From Phycicoccus flavus (GTDB taxonomy: Bacteria; Actinomycetota; Actinomycetes; Actinomycetales; Dermatophilaceae): 64,000 nucleotides of DNA. Shown piece by piece: positions 8,053 to 17,223 of this stretch. The position numbers were made by a program, and so were the translations under genes. Location: contig NZ_SAYU02000001.1 of assembly GCF_004025965.2 (NCBI RefSeq), forward strand, positions 1 through 64,000, written 5' to 3'. The stretch's first letter is position 1; the number at the start of each line of letters is the position of its first letter. The notes under the pieces are model-generated. The model worked only from the letters and a program-made list of their open reading frames with translations. It had not been told where the DNA came from and did not search any database.

Positions 8053-8781
8053 TCACCCCGACCCTGACGCCGGGTCCGTGGACGTCGGCGACGACCCGTC
8101 GACGACGCCCTCCATCGCGTCGCCGACCCACGCCTCGGTCCCCGCCACGTGGAGCAGCGCCCGGGTGCGGGCGGCCTCGGGGTCACGGTCGCGCAGCGCG
8201 AGCCAGATGCCCCGGTGCTCGGCGACCGTCCGCTCGACGGCGCCGGCCTCGGTGAGCCCACGCCAGACCCTCGCCCGCTGGGTCGGGGCGCTGAGGCCGT
8301 CGAGCACCGAGGCGAGCACGGGGTTTCCCGAAGCGGCCGCGATCCGGCGGTGGAAGGCGAGGTCCGCGGCGACGAGCTCCTCGGCACCGGTGTCCGGACC
8401 GACCGCCCGCAGGTCCCGTTCCAGGGCCGCGAGGTCGTCGTCGCCGATCCGGGCCGCCGCCAGCGCCGTCGCCGCGGGCTCGAGCATCCGGCGTACCTGC
8501 ACCAGATGGCGGACCGTGTCGTCACGGTGGAGGTCGACGATGAACTCCATCGCGCCCATGAGGAGCGCCGCGTCGAGGCTCGTCACGTAGGTGCCGTCCC
8601 CGCGTCGGACGTCGAGGACCCCCACGAGGGACAGCGCCCGGACCGCCTCGCGCAGGGAGTTGCGCGAGAGCCCCAGACGGTCGGCCAGGTCGGCCTCGCG
8701 GGGCAGCCGGTCGCCGGGGCGCAGGTCACCCTGGACGATCATCGCCTTGATGCGCAGGATCGCGTCGTCGGTCACGGCCAT
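8053..8781 (-). CDS. GntR-family (FadR subfamily) regulator, probably of the fucose genes
   Basis: A 242-residue repressor. A winged helix is at the N-terminus (LPREADLADRLGLSRNSLREAVR), then an all-helical FCD ligand domain with conserved Arg/His positions (LVAADLAFHRRIAAASGNPVL). I chose ATG 8781 because GGGAG lies 6 bases upstream; an upstream ATG at 8850 has no such site. It is last in the operon fucD-AKR-lactonase-GntR, 40 bases after the lactonase gene. It likely binds the inverted sites at 11935-12004 and responds to a sugar acid such as L-fuconate or its keto derivative. Confidence 0.85.
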   Translation of the reverse strand: MAVTDDAILRIKAMIVQGDLRPGDRLPREADLADRLGLSRNSLREAVRALSLVGVLDVRRGDGTYVTSLDAALLMGAMEFIVDLHRDDTVRHLVQVRRMLEPAATALAAARIGDDDLAALERDLRAVGPDTGAEELVAADLAFHRRIAAASGNPVLASVLDGLSAPTQRARVWRGLTEAGAVERTVAEHRGIWLALRDRDPEAARTRALLHVAGTEAWVGDAMEGVVDGSSPTSTDPASGSG

Positions 8782-8821
8782 GGCTTTCTCCCTCGGAGAG
8801 GTGGGGCGGCGGAGAAGGGTG

Positions 8822-9676
8822 TCACCGGTCCTGGACCGCCGGTCCCACACGGTAGGTCCGGGCGGCGGTGCGCCACCGCAGATCTTCCTGCTCGGACGGG
8901 GAGAGCCGGGCGACGAGCCCGTCGAGGACGTCCGCCGTCCCCGCGTACCCCGGCCCGGCGACCGTCACCGGCCAGTCGCTCCCGAGCATGAGGCGCTCGG
9001 GGCCGAAGAGCTCCAGCGCCACGTCGAGGACCGGCAGCAGGGCCTGTTCGCTCCACGCGAGCCCGGGTACGTACAGCCCCGAGACCTTGGCCACCGTGGT
9101 GCCCGTCCGGGCGACCGCGGCCAGCTGGCGCCGCCAGGCCGCCATGGCCTCGGGTCCGCCCGCGCGGGGCGGCTTCCCGAGGTGGTCGACGACCAGGCGC
9201 AGACCGTCGGTCCGCTGCGCGGCCCGGGCCGCGCCCGGCAGGAGCCGCGGGAATCCGTCGGGCACGTCGACCGCGAGGTCACGCCGGGCGAGGACGCGCA
9301 GCGTCTCCCGGACCGCCGCCCGGTCGAGCAGGTCCTCACGCGGGTCGTCGTGCAGGAGCTGGCGGGCCCCGCGCACCCGCGGGTCGGCGAGCGGCCCGTC
9401 CAGGGCCCCGTCCGCGAGGTCCGGACGCTCCAGGTCGACCCAGGCCACGACGCCCGCCACCCAGGAGTGGGTCCGCGCGGTCGCGAGCAGCCGCTCGTTC
9501 TCGCGTCCGTCGTCCGCGGCCTGGACGAGGAGGGCGAGGTCCACGCCGGCGGCCCGCAGCAGGGGCTCGGCGTCCGCCGCGGAGAAGGGAGCGTGCAGCG
9601 GCCCGTGCTCTGGACGCAGCCAGGGGTAGATGCCCTCGGCCGGGTCCCAGAGGTGGAGGTGGGCGTCGATCCTCAT
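8822..9676 (-). CDS. Amidohydrolase family protein, probable L-fuconolactonase
   Basis: A 284-residue TIM-barrel amidohydrolase (amidohydrolase 2 family). [12 protein letters not shown] gives the metal-binding HxH (His6, His8), VDHLGKPP a further histidine, and GSDWPV the conserved aspartate. Length and motifs match bacterial sugar-lactone hydrolases of the fucono-/rhamnono-lactonase group. Its ATG overlaps the stop of the aldo/keto reductase gene (ATGA), and with FucD next door the natural role is opening L-fucono-lactone to L-fuconate. A related 6-deoxysugar lactone is possible. Confidence 0.8.
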   Translation of the reverse strand: MRIDAHLHLWDPAEGIYPWLRPEHGPLHAPFSAADAEPLLRAAGVDLALLVQAADDGRENERLLATARTHSWVAGVVAWVDLERPDLADGALDGPLADPRVRGARQLLHDDPREDLLDRAAVRETLRVLARRDLAVDVPDGFPRLLPGAARAAQRTDGLRLVVDHLGKPPRAGGPEAMAAWRRQLAAVARTGTTVAKVSGLYVPGLAWSEQALLPVLDVALELFGPERLMLGSDWPVTVAGPGYAGTADVLDGLVARLSPSEQEDLRWRTAARTYRVGPAVQDR

Positions 9677-10626
9677 CGCGCCGGCCCGGGGTCCGGCTCG
9701 AGCTCCTCGAGTGCGGCCCAGAGGGCGGGGTCGATCGGGGCCGTCGCCCGGGCCACGCTCTGGCGGACCTGCTCCGGTGACCTCGCGCCGAGCACGACGG
9801 ACGCGACCCCGGGGCCCTGCGCCGCGAAGCGGAGGGCGGCCGTGGGCAGGTCGGTACCGTACCGGTGGCAGACCTCCGCCACCCGGCGGGCCCGCCGCAC
9901 GACGTCGGGACCGGCGGTCCGGTAGCCGTAGGTCCCGGCGACCTCGTCCGAGGCCAGCAGGCCGCTCGCGTACACGGACGCGACCGCCACCCGCACCCCG
10001 GCGCGGGAGCACCGGACCAGCTCACCTCGCGCGCTCCGGTCGAGCACCGTGTAGCGCCCCGCGACCATGACCTCGCCGACGCGGTCGTCCGCCGCTGCCG
10101 CGGCCATCTGGGCGACGGACTTGGTCCCGACGCCCAGCACGCCGACGGTCCCGGCCGCGTGCAGCGGAGCGAGCGCCGACAGCCCGGAGTGCAGCGCCCC
10201 GGGCGGGTCGGGCGACTCGTCCGGGTCGTGCAGGTACACCGCGTCCAGCCGGTCGGTCCCGAGCCGCTCCAGCGACTGCTCGACCGAGGCACGCACGCCC
10301 GCGTCCGAGAAGTCCCACCGGCGGGTGAGGGTGGAGGTGACGGCGAAGATGTCCGTGTCGGGGACCGCCCGCCCGTCGGGGCGCGGCACCAGCAGCCGGC
10401 CGACCTTCGTCGACACCCGGGCCCTCTCGCGCCCGACCGTGCCGAGGAACGCGCCGAGCCGCTGCTCCGCCAGCCCCAGGCCGTAGTGCGGCGCGGTGTC
10501 GAAGGAGCGGATGCCGCACTCCCAGGCGGCGTCGAGGACGGCCCGGGCCTGCGCGTCGGGCATCACCCGGAACAGGTTGCCCATCTCGGCGGTCCCCAGG
10601 GTGATGGACCCGACCTCGAGGGTCAC
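9673..10626 (-). CDS. Aldo/keto reductase, probable L-fucose 1-dehydrogenase
   Basis: A 317-residue AKR of the D-threo-aldose/L-fucose dehydrogenase and pyridoxal dehydrogenase type. The catalytic tetrad includes Asp43 and Tyr48 in FDTAPHYG, and Lys74 in STKVGR, with a histidine in YLHDPDE. The C-terminal [14 protein letters not shown] is the NAD(P) adenosine-binding segment. GTG 10626 overlaps the fucD stop by four bases. In this operon it should oxidise L-fucose (or D-arabinose/L-galactose-like sugars) at C1 to the lactone. Confidence 0.8.
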   Translation of the reverse strand: MTLEVGSITLGTAEMGNLFRVMPDAQARAVLDAAWECGIRSFDTAPHYGLGLAEQRLGAFLGTVGRERARVSTKVGRLLVPRPDGRAVPDTDIFAVTSTLTRRWDFSDAGVRASVEQSLERLGTDRLDAVYLHDPDESPDPPGALHSGLSALAPLHAAGTVGVLGVGTKSVAQMAAAAADDRVGEVMVAGRYTVLDRSARGELVRCSRAGVRVAVASVYASGLLASDEVAGTYGYRTAGPDVVRRARRVAEVCHRYGTDLPTAALRFAAQGPGVASVVLGARSPEQVRQSVARATAPIDPALWAALEELEPDPGPAR

Positions 10627-11906
10627 CGCGGTGTCCCCACCTCGTACGCCGCGATCGACGGCGCGAGCATCTCGGTGCCCGCCCCCGGACCGGACGGCGC
10701 GAGGTACCGGCCGCCGCGGACGACGACCGGCTCGGCGAAGTGCTCGTGGAGGTGGTCCACGTACTCGATCATCCGCCCCTCCAGCGTGCCGCTGACGGCG
10801 ACGACGTCGAACATCGACAGGTGCTGGACCGCCTCGCACAGGCCGACGCCCCCGGCGTGCGGGCAGACCCGGACGCCGAACCGCGCGGCGAGGAGGAGCA
10901 TGGCGATGTTCTCGTTGACGCCGGCCACCCGGGTGGCGTCGATCTGGAGAACCTGGACAGCGTCCGCCTGGAGGAACTGCTTGGCCATGACCCGCCCGCC
11001 CATGTGCTCGCCGCTGGCGACCGGGATCGGCGCGACCTCCCGGGCGATACGGGCGTGGCCGAGGACGTCGTCGGGGCTGGTCGGCTCCTCGACCCACGCC
11101 AGCGTGGGGTCCTCCAGGGCCCGGACCCACTCGACGGCCTCGTCGACGCCCCACCGCTGGTTGGCGTCGACGGCGATGGCCACCCCGTCCCCGACGGCCC
11201 GCCGGGCGATGGCCAGGCGCCGACGGTCGTCCGCGAGGTCGCTGCCGACCTTGAGCTTGATCTGCCGGAACCCCTCCGCGGCCGCCTCCGCCGCCAGCCG
11301 CTCGAGCTTGGCGTCGTCGTAGCCGAGCCAGCCCGGGGTCGTCGTGTAGGCCGGGTACCCCTCGCGCAGCAGCGTCGCCGTGCGCTCCTCGCGACCGGGG
11401 AGCGCCGTCCGGAGGATGTCGAGGGCGTCCTGCGGGGTGAGGGCGTCGGTCAGGTAGCGGAAGTCGACCAGGTCGACGAGCTCTTCCGGCGACAACGACG
11501 AGAGCAGAAGCCACAGCGGCAACCCCGCACGTTTGGCCCGCAGGTCCCACAGGGCGGTCACGACCGCCCCGATCGCCATGTGCATCACCCCCTTCTCGGG
11601 TCCCAGCCAGCGCAGCTGGGAGTCGTGGACCAGCCGCCGCCAGGTCTCCCCCAGGTCGCCGAGCACGGACTCGACCTCCCGTCCCACGAGCATCCCCTCG
11701 AGGAGGCGGACGGCTGCCACCTGCACGTCGTTGCCGCGGCCGATCGTGAAGACGAAGCCGTGGCCGTCGGGCCCGTCGTCGTCGGTGACGATGCGCAGGT
11801 AGGCGGCCGAGTAGTCCGGGTCCGGGTTCATCGCGTCCGAGCCGTCGAGCAGGGTGGAGGTGGGGAACCGCACGTCGTGGGTGCGGAAGGCGGTGATCGT
11901 GCTCAT
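10623..11906 (-). CDS. fucD: L-fuconate dehydratase
   Basis: A 427-residue enolase-superfamily dehydratase. The KxK motif is Lys217-Leu-Lys219 in RQIKLKVG; magnesium ligands are Asp247 (VDANQ), Glu273 or Glu274 (WVEEP) and Glu300 (SGEH); His350 (CPHAGGVG) is the partner acid/base. This layout and the N-terminal [25 protein letters not shown] match L-fuconate dehydratases. It converts L-fuconate to 2-keto-3-deoxy-L-fuconate. It is the first gene of the leftward operon, with GGA four bases upstream of ATG 11906. Confidence 0.93.
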   Translation of the reverse strand: MSTITAFRTHDVRFPTSTLLDGSDAMNPDPDYSAAYLRIVTDDDGPDGHGFVFTIGRGNDVQVAAVRLLEGMLVGREVESVLGDLGETWRRLVHDSQLRWLGPEKGVMHMAIGAVVTALWDLRAKRAGLPLWLLLSSLSPEELVDLVDFRYLTDALTPQDALDILRTALPGREERTATLLREGYPAYTTTPGWLGYDDAKLERLAAEAAAEGFRQIKLKVGSDLADDRRRLAIARRAVGDGVAIAVDANQRWGVDEAVEWVRALEDPTLAWVEEPTSPDDVLGHARIAREVAPIPVASGEHMGGRVMAKQFLQADAVQVLQIDATRVAGVNENIAMLLLAARFGVRVCPHAGGVGLCEAVQHLSMFDVVAVSGTLEGRMIEYVDHLHEHFAEPVVVRGGRYLAPSGPGAGTEMLAPSIAAYEVGTPR

Positions 11907-11929
11907 GGGCTCCGTCCAGGGCGGTCGGT

Positions 11930-12004
11930 CCGATCAGACATCGGATCTCTCGTCGGTCGAGTCTAGACTCTGCCGCAACAGAACCAACAGAGACCCGATG
12001 TCTG
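11930..12004. promoter_or_regulatory. Divergent fucose control region: paired operators around overlapping -10 elements
   Basis: CAGACATCGGATCTCT (11935-11950) and AGAGACCCGATGTCTG (11989-12004) are inverted copies matching at 15 of 16 positions. Each contains an AGAC-N5-(G/A)TCT half-symmetry, as expected for a GntR dimer site, and the left one also reads CCGAT-CAGAC-ATCGG. Between them GAGTCTAGACTC (11959-11970) is a perfect palindrome that reads TAGACT on both strands, a possible face-to-face -10 pair. TTGGTT (11987-11982) could be the leftward -35. Binding and start sites are inferred. Confidence 0.7.
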
Positions 12005-12014
12005 GGAGGACCGG

Positions 12015-12890
12015 ATGAGACTGGCACGACGCGGAGACCCGGGGCAGGAGATCCCGGTCGTCGAGCGACCGGGCGGCTGGGCGGACGCGCGCGGGCTGAC
12101 GCGCGACTTCGACGGCCCGTTCTTCGAGTCCGGAGGTCTCGACCGGGTGCGCGCGGATCTCGAGGACCTGCCCCTCCTCGAGATCCCGCCGGACACCCGG
12201 TGGGGCGCCCCGGTGGCCAGGCCTCCGGCGGTGGTCTGCATCGGGATGAACTACGCGGCGCACGCCGCCGAGTCCGGAGCCGCGCCGCCGGAGCGCCCGG
12301 TCGTCTTCCTCAAGCACCCGAACACGGTCGTCGGCCCCGGCGACGACGTCGTCCTGCCCCCGGGGAGCACGCGCACCGACTGGGAGGTCGAGCTCGGTGT
12401 CGTCGTCGGACGCCGGTGCAGCTCGCTCTCCTCGCCCGAGGAGGCGCTCACCCACGTGGCCGGGTACTGCACGGTCAACGACGTCTCCGAGCGCGAGCTC
12501 CAGCTCGAGCTCTCCGGGGGCCAGTGGAGCAAGGGCAAGTGCTGCCCCACGTTCACCCCGACCGGGCCCTTCCTCGTCACCCCGGACGACGTGCCCGCGG
12601 ACCCCCGCCTGCGCAGCTGGGTCAACGGTGAGCCACGCCAGGACTCCGCGACGGGAGACATGGTCTTCTCCGTCGGTGAGCTGCTGCACGACCTCAGCCG
12701 GTACCTGACGCTCGAGCCGGGGGACCTCGTGCTCACCGGCACCCCCGAGGGGGTCGCGCTCTCCGGTCGGTTCCCGTACCTGCGGGTCGGCGACGTGGTC
12801 GAGGTGGAGGTCGAGGGACTCGGCCGGGCCCGGCAGGCACTCGTGGCGCGGGCCCCCGCGTCGGCGGTGCGGGAGGAGGAGGCGCGATGA
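12015..12890 (+). CDS. Fumarylacetoacetate-hydrolase-fold enzyme, probable 2,4-diketo-3-deoxy-L-fuconate hydrolase
   Basis: A 291-residue FAH-family hydrolase. Family motifs are VVCIGMNYAAHAAE, TDWEVELGVVVGR (metal-binding glutamates), GYCTVNDVSERE, GKCCPTFTPTGPFL and LTGTPEGV. The ATG is preceded by GGGAGGACCGG. In the non-phosphorylative fucose route it would cleave 2,4-diketo-3-deoxy-L-fuconate to pyruvate and L-lactate. It opens the rightward arm of the divergent locus and overlaps the next gene by ATGA. Some relatives are instead hydratases or lyases. Confidence 0.82.
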   Translation: MRLARRGDPGQEIPVVERPGGWADARGLTRDFDGPFFESGGLDRVRADLEDLPLLEIPPDTRWGAPVARPPAVVCIGMNYAAHAAESGAAPPERPVVFLKHPNTVVGPGDDVVLPPGSTRTDWEVELGVVVGRRCSSLSSPEEALTHVAGYCTVNDVSERELQLELSGGQWSKGKCCPTFTPTGPFLVTPDDVPADPRLRSWVNGEPRQDSATGDMVFSVGELLHDLSRYLTLEPGDLVLTGTPEGVALSGRFPYLRVGDVVEVEVEGLGRARQALVARAPASAVREEEAR

Positions 12891-13648
12891 GCCGGTTCGA
12901 CGGGCTCGTCGCGGTCGTGACCGGGGGTGCCTCCGGCATCGGTGCGGCCGTCGTCCACGTGCTGCGCGCCGAGGGCTGCGAGGTCGCCGTTCTCGACCGC
13001 GACGTGTCGGGGGTCGACGGCGGGCCGGGCGTGCTGCCGGTCACGTGCGACGTCACGGACGAGGAGTCGGTGGTGCGCGGCGTCGAGACCGCCGTCGTGG
13101 CGTACGGCGGCGTGGACGTCGTCGTCAACTGCGCCGGCGTCGGCGCCGCCGGGACCGTGGCCGACAACGCCGACGACGAGTGGCGCCGTGTCTGGGAGGT
13201 CAACGTGCTCGGCACGGCCCGGGTCACCCGGACCTGTCTGCCGTACCTGCGCCGCTCCCGGGCCGCGTCCGTGGTGAACGTCGGCTCCGTCGCCGGGACC
13301 CAGGGACTGCCCCAGCGGGCGCTCTACAGTGCGACCAAGGGAGCGGTGCACGCCCTGACCCGGGCGATGGCCGCCGACCACCTGCGCGAGGGCATCCGCG
13401 TCAACACCGTCGCGCCGGGCACGGCCGACACCCCCTGGGTGGGACGGCTGCTGGCGGCCGCCGACGACCCCGCTGCCGAGCGCGCGGCGCTCGAGGCGCG
13501 CCAGCCGCACGGTCGGCTCGTCTCGGCCGACGAGGTGGCCCAGGCCGTCGCCTACCTCGCCTCGCCGGGCGCGGGGTCGACCACCGGCGTCACCCTGGCC
13601 GTCGACGGGGGCATGGACCACGTGGTGCTCCGGCCACCGGCGTCCTGA
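12887..13648 (+). CDS. SDR dehydrogenase, probable 2-keto-3-deoxy-L-fuconate dehydrogenase
   Basis: A 253-residue classical short-chain dehydrogenase. TGGASGIG (12-19) binds NAD(P); NCAG lies near residue 81; Ser134, Tyr147 and Lys151 (YSATK) form the catalytic set. The C-terminus VTLAVDGGMD is typical. Overlap with the hydrolase gene (ATGA) and the missing pathway step both suggest oxidation of 2-keto-3-deoxy-L-fuconate at C4. A second fucose dehydrogenase role cannot be excluded. Confidence 0.82.
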   Translation: MSRFDGLVAVVTGGASGIGAAVVHVLRAEGCEVAVLDRDVSGVDGGPGVLPVTCDVTDEESVVRGVETAVVAYGGVDVVVNCAGVGAAGTVADNADDEWRRVWEVNVLGTARVTRTCLPYLRRSRAASVVNVGSVAGTQGLPQRALYSATKGAVHALTRAMAADHLREGIRVNTVAPGTADTPWVGRLLAAADDPAAERAALEARQPHGRLVSADEVAQAVAYLASPGAGSTTGVTLAVDGGMDHVVLRPPAS

Positions 13649-13695
13649 GCGACGCGGGCCGTGCGTCCCCGCCCGGGGAGCGCCGCGGACGCACG

Positions 13696-13735
13696 GAGGG
13701 CGTCGCCGCCGGACGGACCCGGCGGCGACGCCCTC
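13696..13735. terminator. Bidirectional terminator hairpin
   Basis: Arms 13696-13712 and 13719-13735 are perfectly complementary over 17 bases (GAGGGCGTCGCCGCCGG) with a six-base loop. It sits between the convergent SDR and glycosidase genes. No U-tract follows, as is common in high-GC actinobacteria. Confidence 0.75.
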
Positions 13736-13744
13736 ACGGTCGCC

Positions 13745-15253
13745 TCAGGAGACGGGGACCAGCGTCCAGAGCTGCTCGGTGAGGCCCCGGTCCGGCCACT
13801 GGACGACAGCGGCGCCGTCGGAGGTCGAGCCCTGGCTCACCGTGAGCAGCTTGCCGCTCTGGCGGTTGACCAGCTTGTAGCTGCTGCCCGAGGGCACCAG
13901 CTGCCAGTCCTGGTCGTCGCCGTTGTTCTCGACCCATTGGATCGCGGGTGCGCCGTCGGCCGTCGACCCGGCCTCGATGCTCACCGCGCGACCGCTGTTC
14001 CGGTTGAGGATCGCGCGGTACCCGCCGCCGACGTCGGAGACGTGCCACTGCTGGTTCGCCGCGCCGGTGTTCGTCCACTGGATGACCGAGCCACCGTCCT
14101 GGAGGCTCGCCTGGCTCGCGTCGAGCACCTTGGCGCTCTTGACGTTGACGAGCGTGTAGTACGGGCCGGTCGAGTACCCGAGGTCCACGTCACCGGCCCG
14201 CACGACGTTCGTCGTGCTGCTCCAGAAGCCGTCGACGGACAGGACGAGCATCCGCCCGGTCCCCCGCACGTACTGCATCATCCGGCTGTACCCCACCGGC
14301 ATGTTCGTGCCCACCTTCGTCCAGGGCCCGGTGCCGTTGCCGGTGTTGATGCGGATGTCACCGGAGTCGTAGGAGTTGTAGGCCAGCCGGCCGTTGGGGA
14401 GGGTCGTGATGACCGGGCTGCCGCCGTAGTCGATGGTCGTCCCCACCTTCTTGGGGCTCCAGGACTCCGGGTCGGCGGAGATCTTGAAGTTGTTGGGGAC
14501 GCCGGGTGCGCCGACCACCTCGAAGGTCATGATGTACTGCCCGTTCGCCATCCTCGTGACGACCGGCATACCCGGGCGCAGACGCGAGTCGGCCAGCGCC
14601 ACGTCCTCGACCACCGGACCCCAGGACACGCCGTCGGTCGACACCTGGTGGACGAGCTTCTGGTTGTGGCGGGCCTTGTCGCGCTCGTCGCTGTAGTAGC
14701 AGATGAGCTTGCCGCCCGCGACGAGGAGGTAGGGCTCCCAGACGGGAGTGCCGTTCTCGGCCCCACCGACGGCGACCTCGCTGAGGAAGGACCAGGTGAC
14801 GCCCTCGTCGGTGCTCTTGTAGATCTCGACGGCCGTCCTGGACCGGTCCGGCGGCGCCGAGATCCCCGCCAGCAGGAGGGTGCCGGCCGGCATCCCGCCG
14901 ATGGGCTGCGGCAGCACGTAGAAGAACGGGTTGGTCCAGTTGCCCCATCCGCGGTGGGTGTCCGGCACCTCGGACGTCCGCGACCAGCTGCGGCCGTCGT
15001 CGGTGCTGGACCAGATGGGCCACACCTGACCGTTGTAGTCCTGGCTGTCGTCCTCGAAGCTCGCGACGATCTTGCCGCTCGGCAGCTGCGCCGACTTCAC
15101 GTAGGTCACGCACGACACCCGCCGGCAGTCGCCGGGGTTCGGGGCGTAGAGGACGTTCGGCCCGAAGGCCTGCGCGGCCAGGAGCGGGCCGGCGGCGACG
15201 AGCAGGGCGGCGGTGACGACCGCGAGGACTCCGCGGCGGGGGGACCATCTCAT
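13745..15253 (-). CDS. Secreted sialidase-fold exo-glycosidase (GH93-like) with ricin-type lectin domain
   Basis: A 502-residue secreted enzyme: signal peptide 1-29 (MRWSPRRG, hydrophobic core, ending AAQA). Residues about 33-360 form a six-bladed sialidase-like propeller with Asp-boxes STDDGRSW (83-90) and STDEGVTW (147-154) and the marker YYSDERD (186-192). Residues about 364-502 are a ricin-B beta-trefoil (QQW at 401-403 and further QxW-like repeats) for carbohydrate binding. The YYSDxRD-xxxQKLVHQ pattern recalls GH93 exo-arabinanases, but GH33-like activity is not ruled out. Third gene of a three-paralogue operon. Confidence 0.72.
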   Translation of the reverse strand: MRWSPRRGVLAVVTAALLVAAGPLLAAQAFGPNVLYAPNPGDCRRVSCVTYVKSAQLPSGKIVASFEDDSQDYNGQVWPIWSSTDDGRSWSRTSEVPDTHRGWGNWTNPFFYVLPQPIGGMPAGTLLLAGISAPPDRSRTAVEIYKSTDEGVTWSFLSEVAVGGAENGTPVWEPYLLVAGGKLICYYSDERDKARHNQKLVHQVSTDGVSWGPVVEDVALADSRLRPGMPVVTRMANGQYIMTFEVVGAPGVPNNFKISADPESWSPKKVGTTIDYGGSPVITTLPNGRLAYNSYDSGDIRINTGNGTGPWTKVGTNMPVGYSRMMQYVRGTGRMLVLSVDGFWSSTTNVVRAGDVDLGYSTGPYYTLVNVKSAKVLDASQASLQDGGSVIQWTNTGAANQQWHVSDVGGGYRAILNRNSGRAVSIEAGSTADGAPAIQWVENNGDDQDWQLVPSGSSYKLVNRQSGKLLTVSQGSTSDGAAVVQWPDRGLTEQLWTLVPVS

Positions 15254-15295
15254 GATGACTCCGATCTGTCGGGTTCGGGGGTCGGGACGGCTCGG

Positions 15296-17134
15296 TCAGG
15301 GAGTGACGTCCAGACGCCACTCCTGGGAGCCGTCGTTCGTCGCGGGCTGGAGCGACAGGCCGGTGCTCTTGCGGGTCGCCGTCAGGTAGAGGTTCGGGTC
15401 GCCGGTGGAGCGGAGCTTCACGTAGCCGGTGCCGAGGTCGACCACCGTCCACTGGCCGGTGACGGTGTCGTCGACCCAGGAGCCGATCGACGCCCCGCCG
15501 TAGGCGTTGCCGCCCCAGATCGACGCCGCGCGACCGCCGGACCGGTTGAGCAGGGTGGTCCCGCCGCCCGGCTTCGTCGTGAGGTGCCACTGCTGCGTGG
15601 CGGCCGGGGCGGACCCGGCTCCCTCGACGCGCACGTCGGGCCGGTCACCGGCGCCGATGTTCGCGTCCGTGACGTTGCCGCCGGTCCCGACGACCTGGTT
15701 GTGGCGCCGGTTCGTGATGCGGTAGTACGTGCCGGCCGACCGACCGAGGTCGACGTCCGCGTGCCGGATGACCGGCTGGGTGGACGCACCGCCCCAGGTG
15801 GCCTGGAGGACCTCGACGCGACCGGTGGCCGTGACGTACTGGAGGTTGCGGCTGTAGCCGGAACCGAGCGTCGTCTGGTACTCGGTCCACGCCCCGGTGC
15901 TGCTGCCGTCGTTCATCCACACGCTGCCACTGTTCGAGGCGTTGTAGATCAGTCGTCCGTCGGGCAGGGACTGGAGCACGGGCGAGCCACCGCCGCCCAT
16001 CGCGCCGGACCCGCGCGTCGTCGCGAAGCCCGAGTTGGGCTCACCGTTGGGGTCGCCGTCGGCGAAGAAGCGCGTGGGGTCCGCGGCGACCTTGTGGCGG
16101 GTCGAGGAGCCGCCGCCGAAGTACTCGAAGGTCATCATCCACCGGCCGTCGGTGGTCGGCGCGACGGTCGTCATGCCGGGCCGGCCGCCCCCGATGCGCG
16201 GCGCGCCGTTGTCGGTGAACGGGTCACCCGCGACGTCGACGACGGGCGCGCTCCACGACGGGCTCGTCCCGTCCCAGGTGCGGTGCACGAGGATCTGGGC
16301 CCCGCTGTCGTGGCCGGTGTCGTTGTCGGCCGCCAGGGTGGGGACGCCGGTGGTGGTGTCGTAGCCGCTGTAGTCGTTCTCGTCGGAGTAGTAGGCGACG
16401 AGCTTGCCGCCGTGGACGAGCAGATGCGGCTCCCACAAGGGGTCGATCTGCCCGCTGACGTTGGCCCGGGAGATTGCCGACCCGATGTTCCCCGCACTGC
16501 CGCCCTGCCAGCCGCCGACCGCGACCATGTTGACGAAGGACCAGGACGCCCCGGAGTCGTTGCTCCTGAACAGGGCGATGCTCACGTTGCGGCGGTCGCC
16601 GTCGTTGGTCGGCTCCCAGCTCGGGTTCTGCGCCTTCTGCTCCCGGTAGTACTCGTCCTCGCCGGAGACGACGCTGGCCAGCACCAGGGTTCCCTTGGTG
16701 AGGCTGCCGACGGTCTCGGGCATGACGTAGAGGTACGGGTTGGTCCAGTTGCTCGAGAACTTCGCGACCGCCGGGTCGGAGCTGAGCTGCGAGGGTGGGC
16801 GGACCTGGGACAGCGGCTGCCAGCTGTCACCGTGGTCGTCGCTCTTCCACACCGGCATCGTCTGTCCGACGGCGCCCCCCGCGGTGTCGGGGGAGGGGTA
16901 GCCCACGACGGTCGACTTCTCGAACGCCGCCACCAGCCGCCCGGAGGGCAGCTCGGTGGTCTTCGGGTAGATGACGCAGTTCCCGCGGCCCTTGAGGCAC
17001 GCCTCGGCGCCGTCCAGCTGGTAGAGGACCTTCGGGGTGGGGACGTAGGCCCAGGCGGCGACGACGGTGCCGCCGGCGAGGGTCGCGGCCAGGGCGGCGG
17101 CCCCGGCGGCTCGGGTCAGGCAGGTTCGGCGCAT
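15296..17134 (-). CDS. Secreted sialidase-fold exo-glycosidase, second paralogue
   Basis: A 612-residue secreted protein starting at ATG 17134 behind AAGGAG. It has a twin-Arg-free signal peptide (MRRTCLTRAAG, core, ending AWA), a propeller with SDDHGDSW and SNDSGASW Asp-boxes, WEPHLLVHGGKLVAYYSDEND, and a beta-trefoil-like C-terminus (about residues 455-612) resembling ricin repeats. It is about 110 residues longer than the first paralogue, with insertions in the propeller. Forty-two bases separate it from the downstream paralogue, so both are likely co-transcribed. Substrate is unproven. Confidence 0.7.
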   Translation of the reverse strand: MRRTCLTRAAGAAALAATLAGGTVVAAWAYVPTPKVLYQLDGAEACLKGRGNCVIYPKTTELPSGRLVAAFEKSTVVGYPSPDTAGGAVGQTMPVWKSDDHGDSWQPLSQVRPPSQLSSDPAVAKFSSNWTNPYLYVMPETVGSLTKGTLVLASVVSGEDEYYREQKAQNPSWEPTNDGDRRNVSIALFRSNDSGASWSFVNMVAVGGWQGGSAGNIGSAISRANVSGQIDPLWEPHLLVHGGKLVAYYSDENDYSGYDTTTGVPTLAADNDTGHDSGAQILVHRTWDGTSPSWSAPVVDVAGDPFTDNGAPRIGGGRPGMTTVAPTTDGRWMMTFEYFGGGSSTRHKVAADPTRFFADGDPNGEPNSGFATTRGSGAMGGGGSPVLQSLPDGRLIYNASNSGSVWMNDGSSTGAWTEYQTTLGSGYSRNLQYVTATGRVEVLQATWGGASTQPVIRHADVDLGRSAGTYYRITNRRHNQVVGTGGNVTDANIGAGDRPDVRVEGAGSAPAATQQWHLTTKPGGGTTLLNRSGGRAASIWGGNAYGGASIGSWVDDTVTGQWTVVDLGTGYVKLRSTGDPNLYLTATRKSTGLSLQPATNDGSQEWRLDVTP

Positions 17135-17176
17135 CGTGCTGTTCTCCTTCGAACGGTGGTGCTGCCAAGGGATGGT

Positions 17177-17215
17177 CCGGCTCCCGGCCGGCAGGGGTGG
17201 GCGGCCGGGAGCCGG
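17177..17215 (-). terminator. Intercistronic hairpin
   Basis: CCGGCTCCCGGCCG (17177-17190) pairs perfectly with 17202-17215 around an 11-base loop. It lies between the stop of the first operon gene (17224) and the start of the second (17134), so it may attenuate transcription or stabilise the upstream message rather than end the operon. Confidence 0.5.
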
Positions 17216-17223
17216 TGGTCGGG

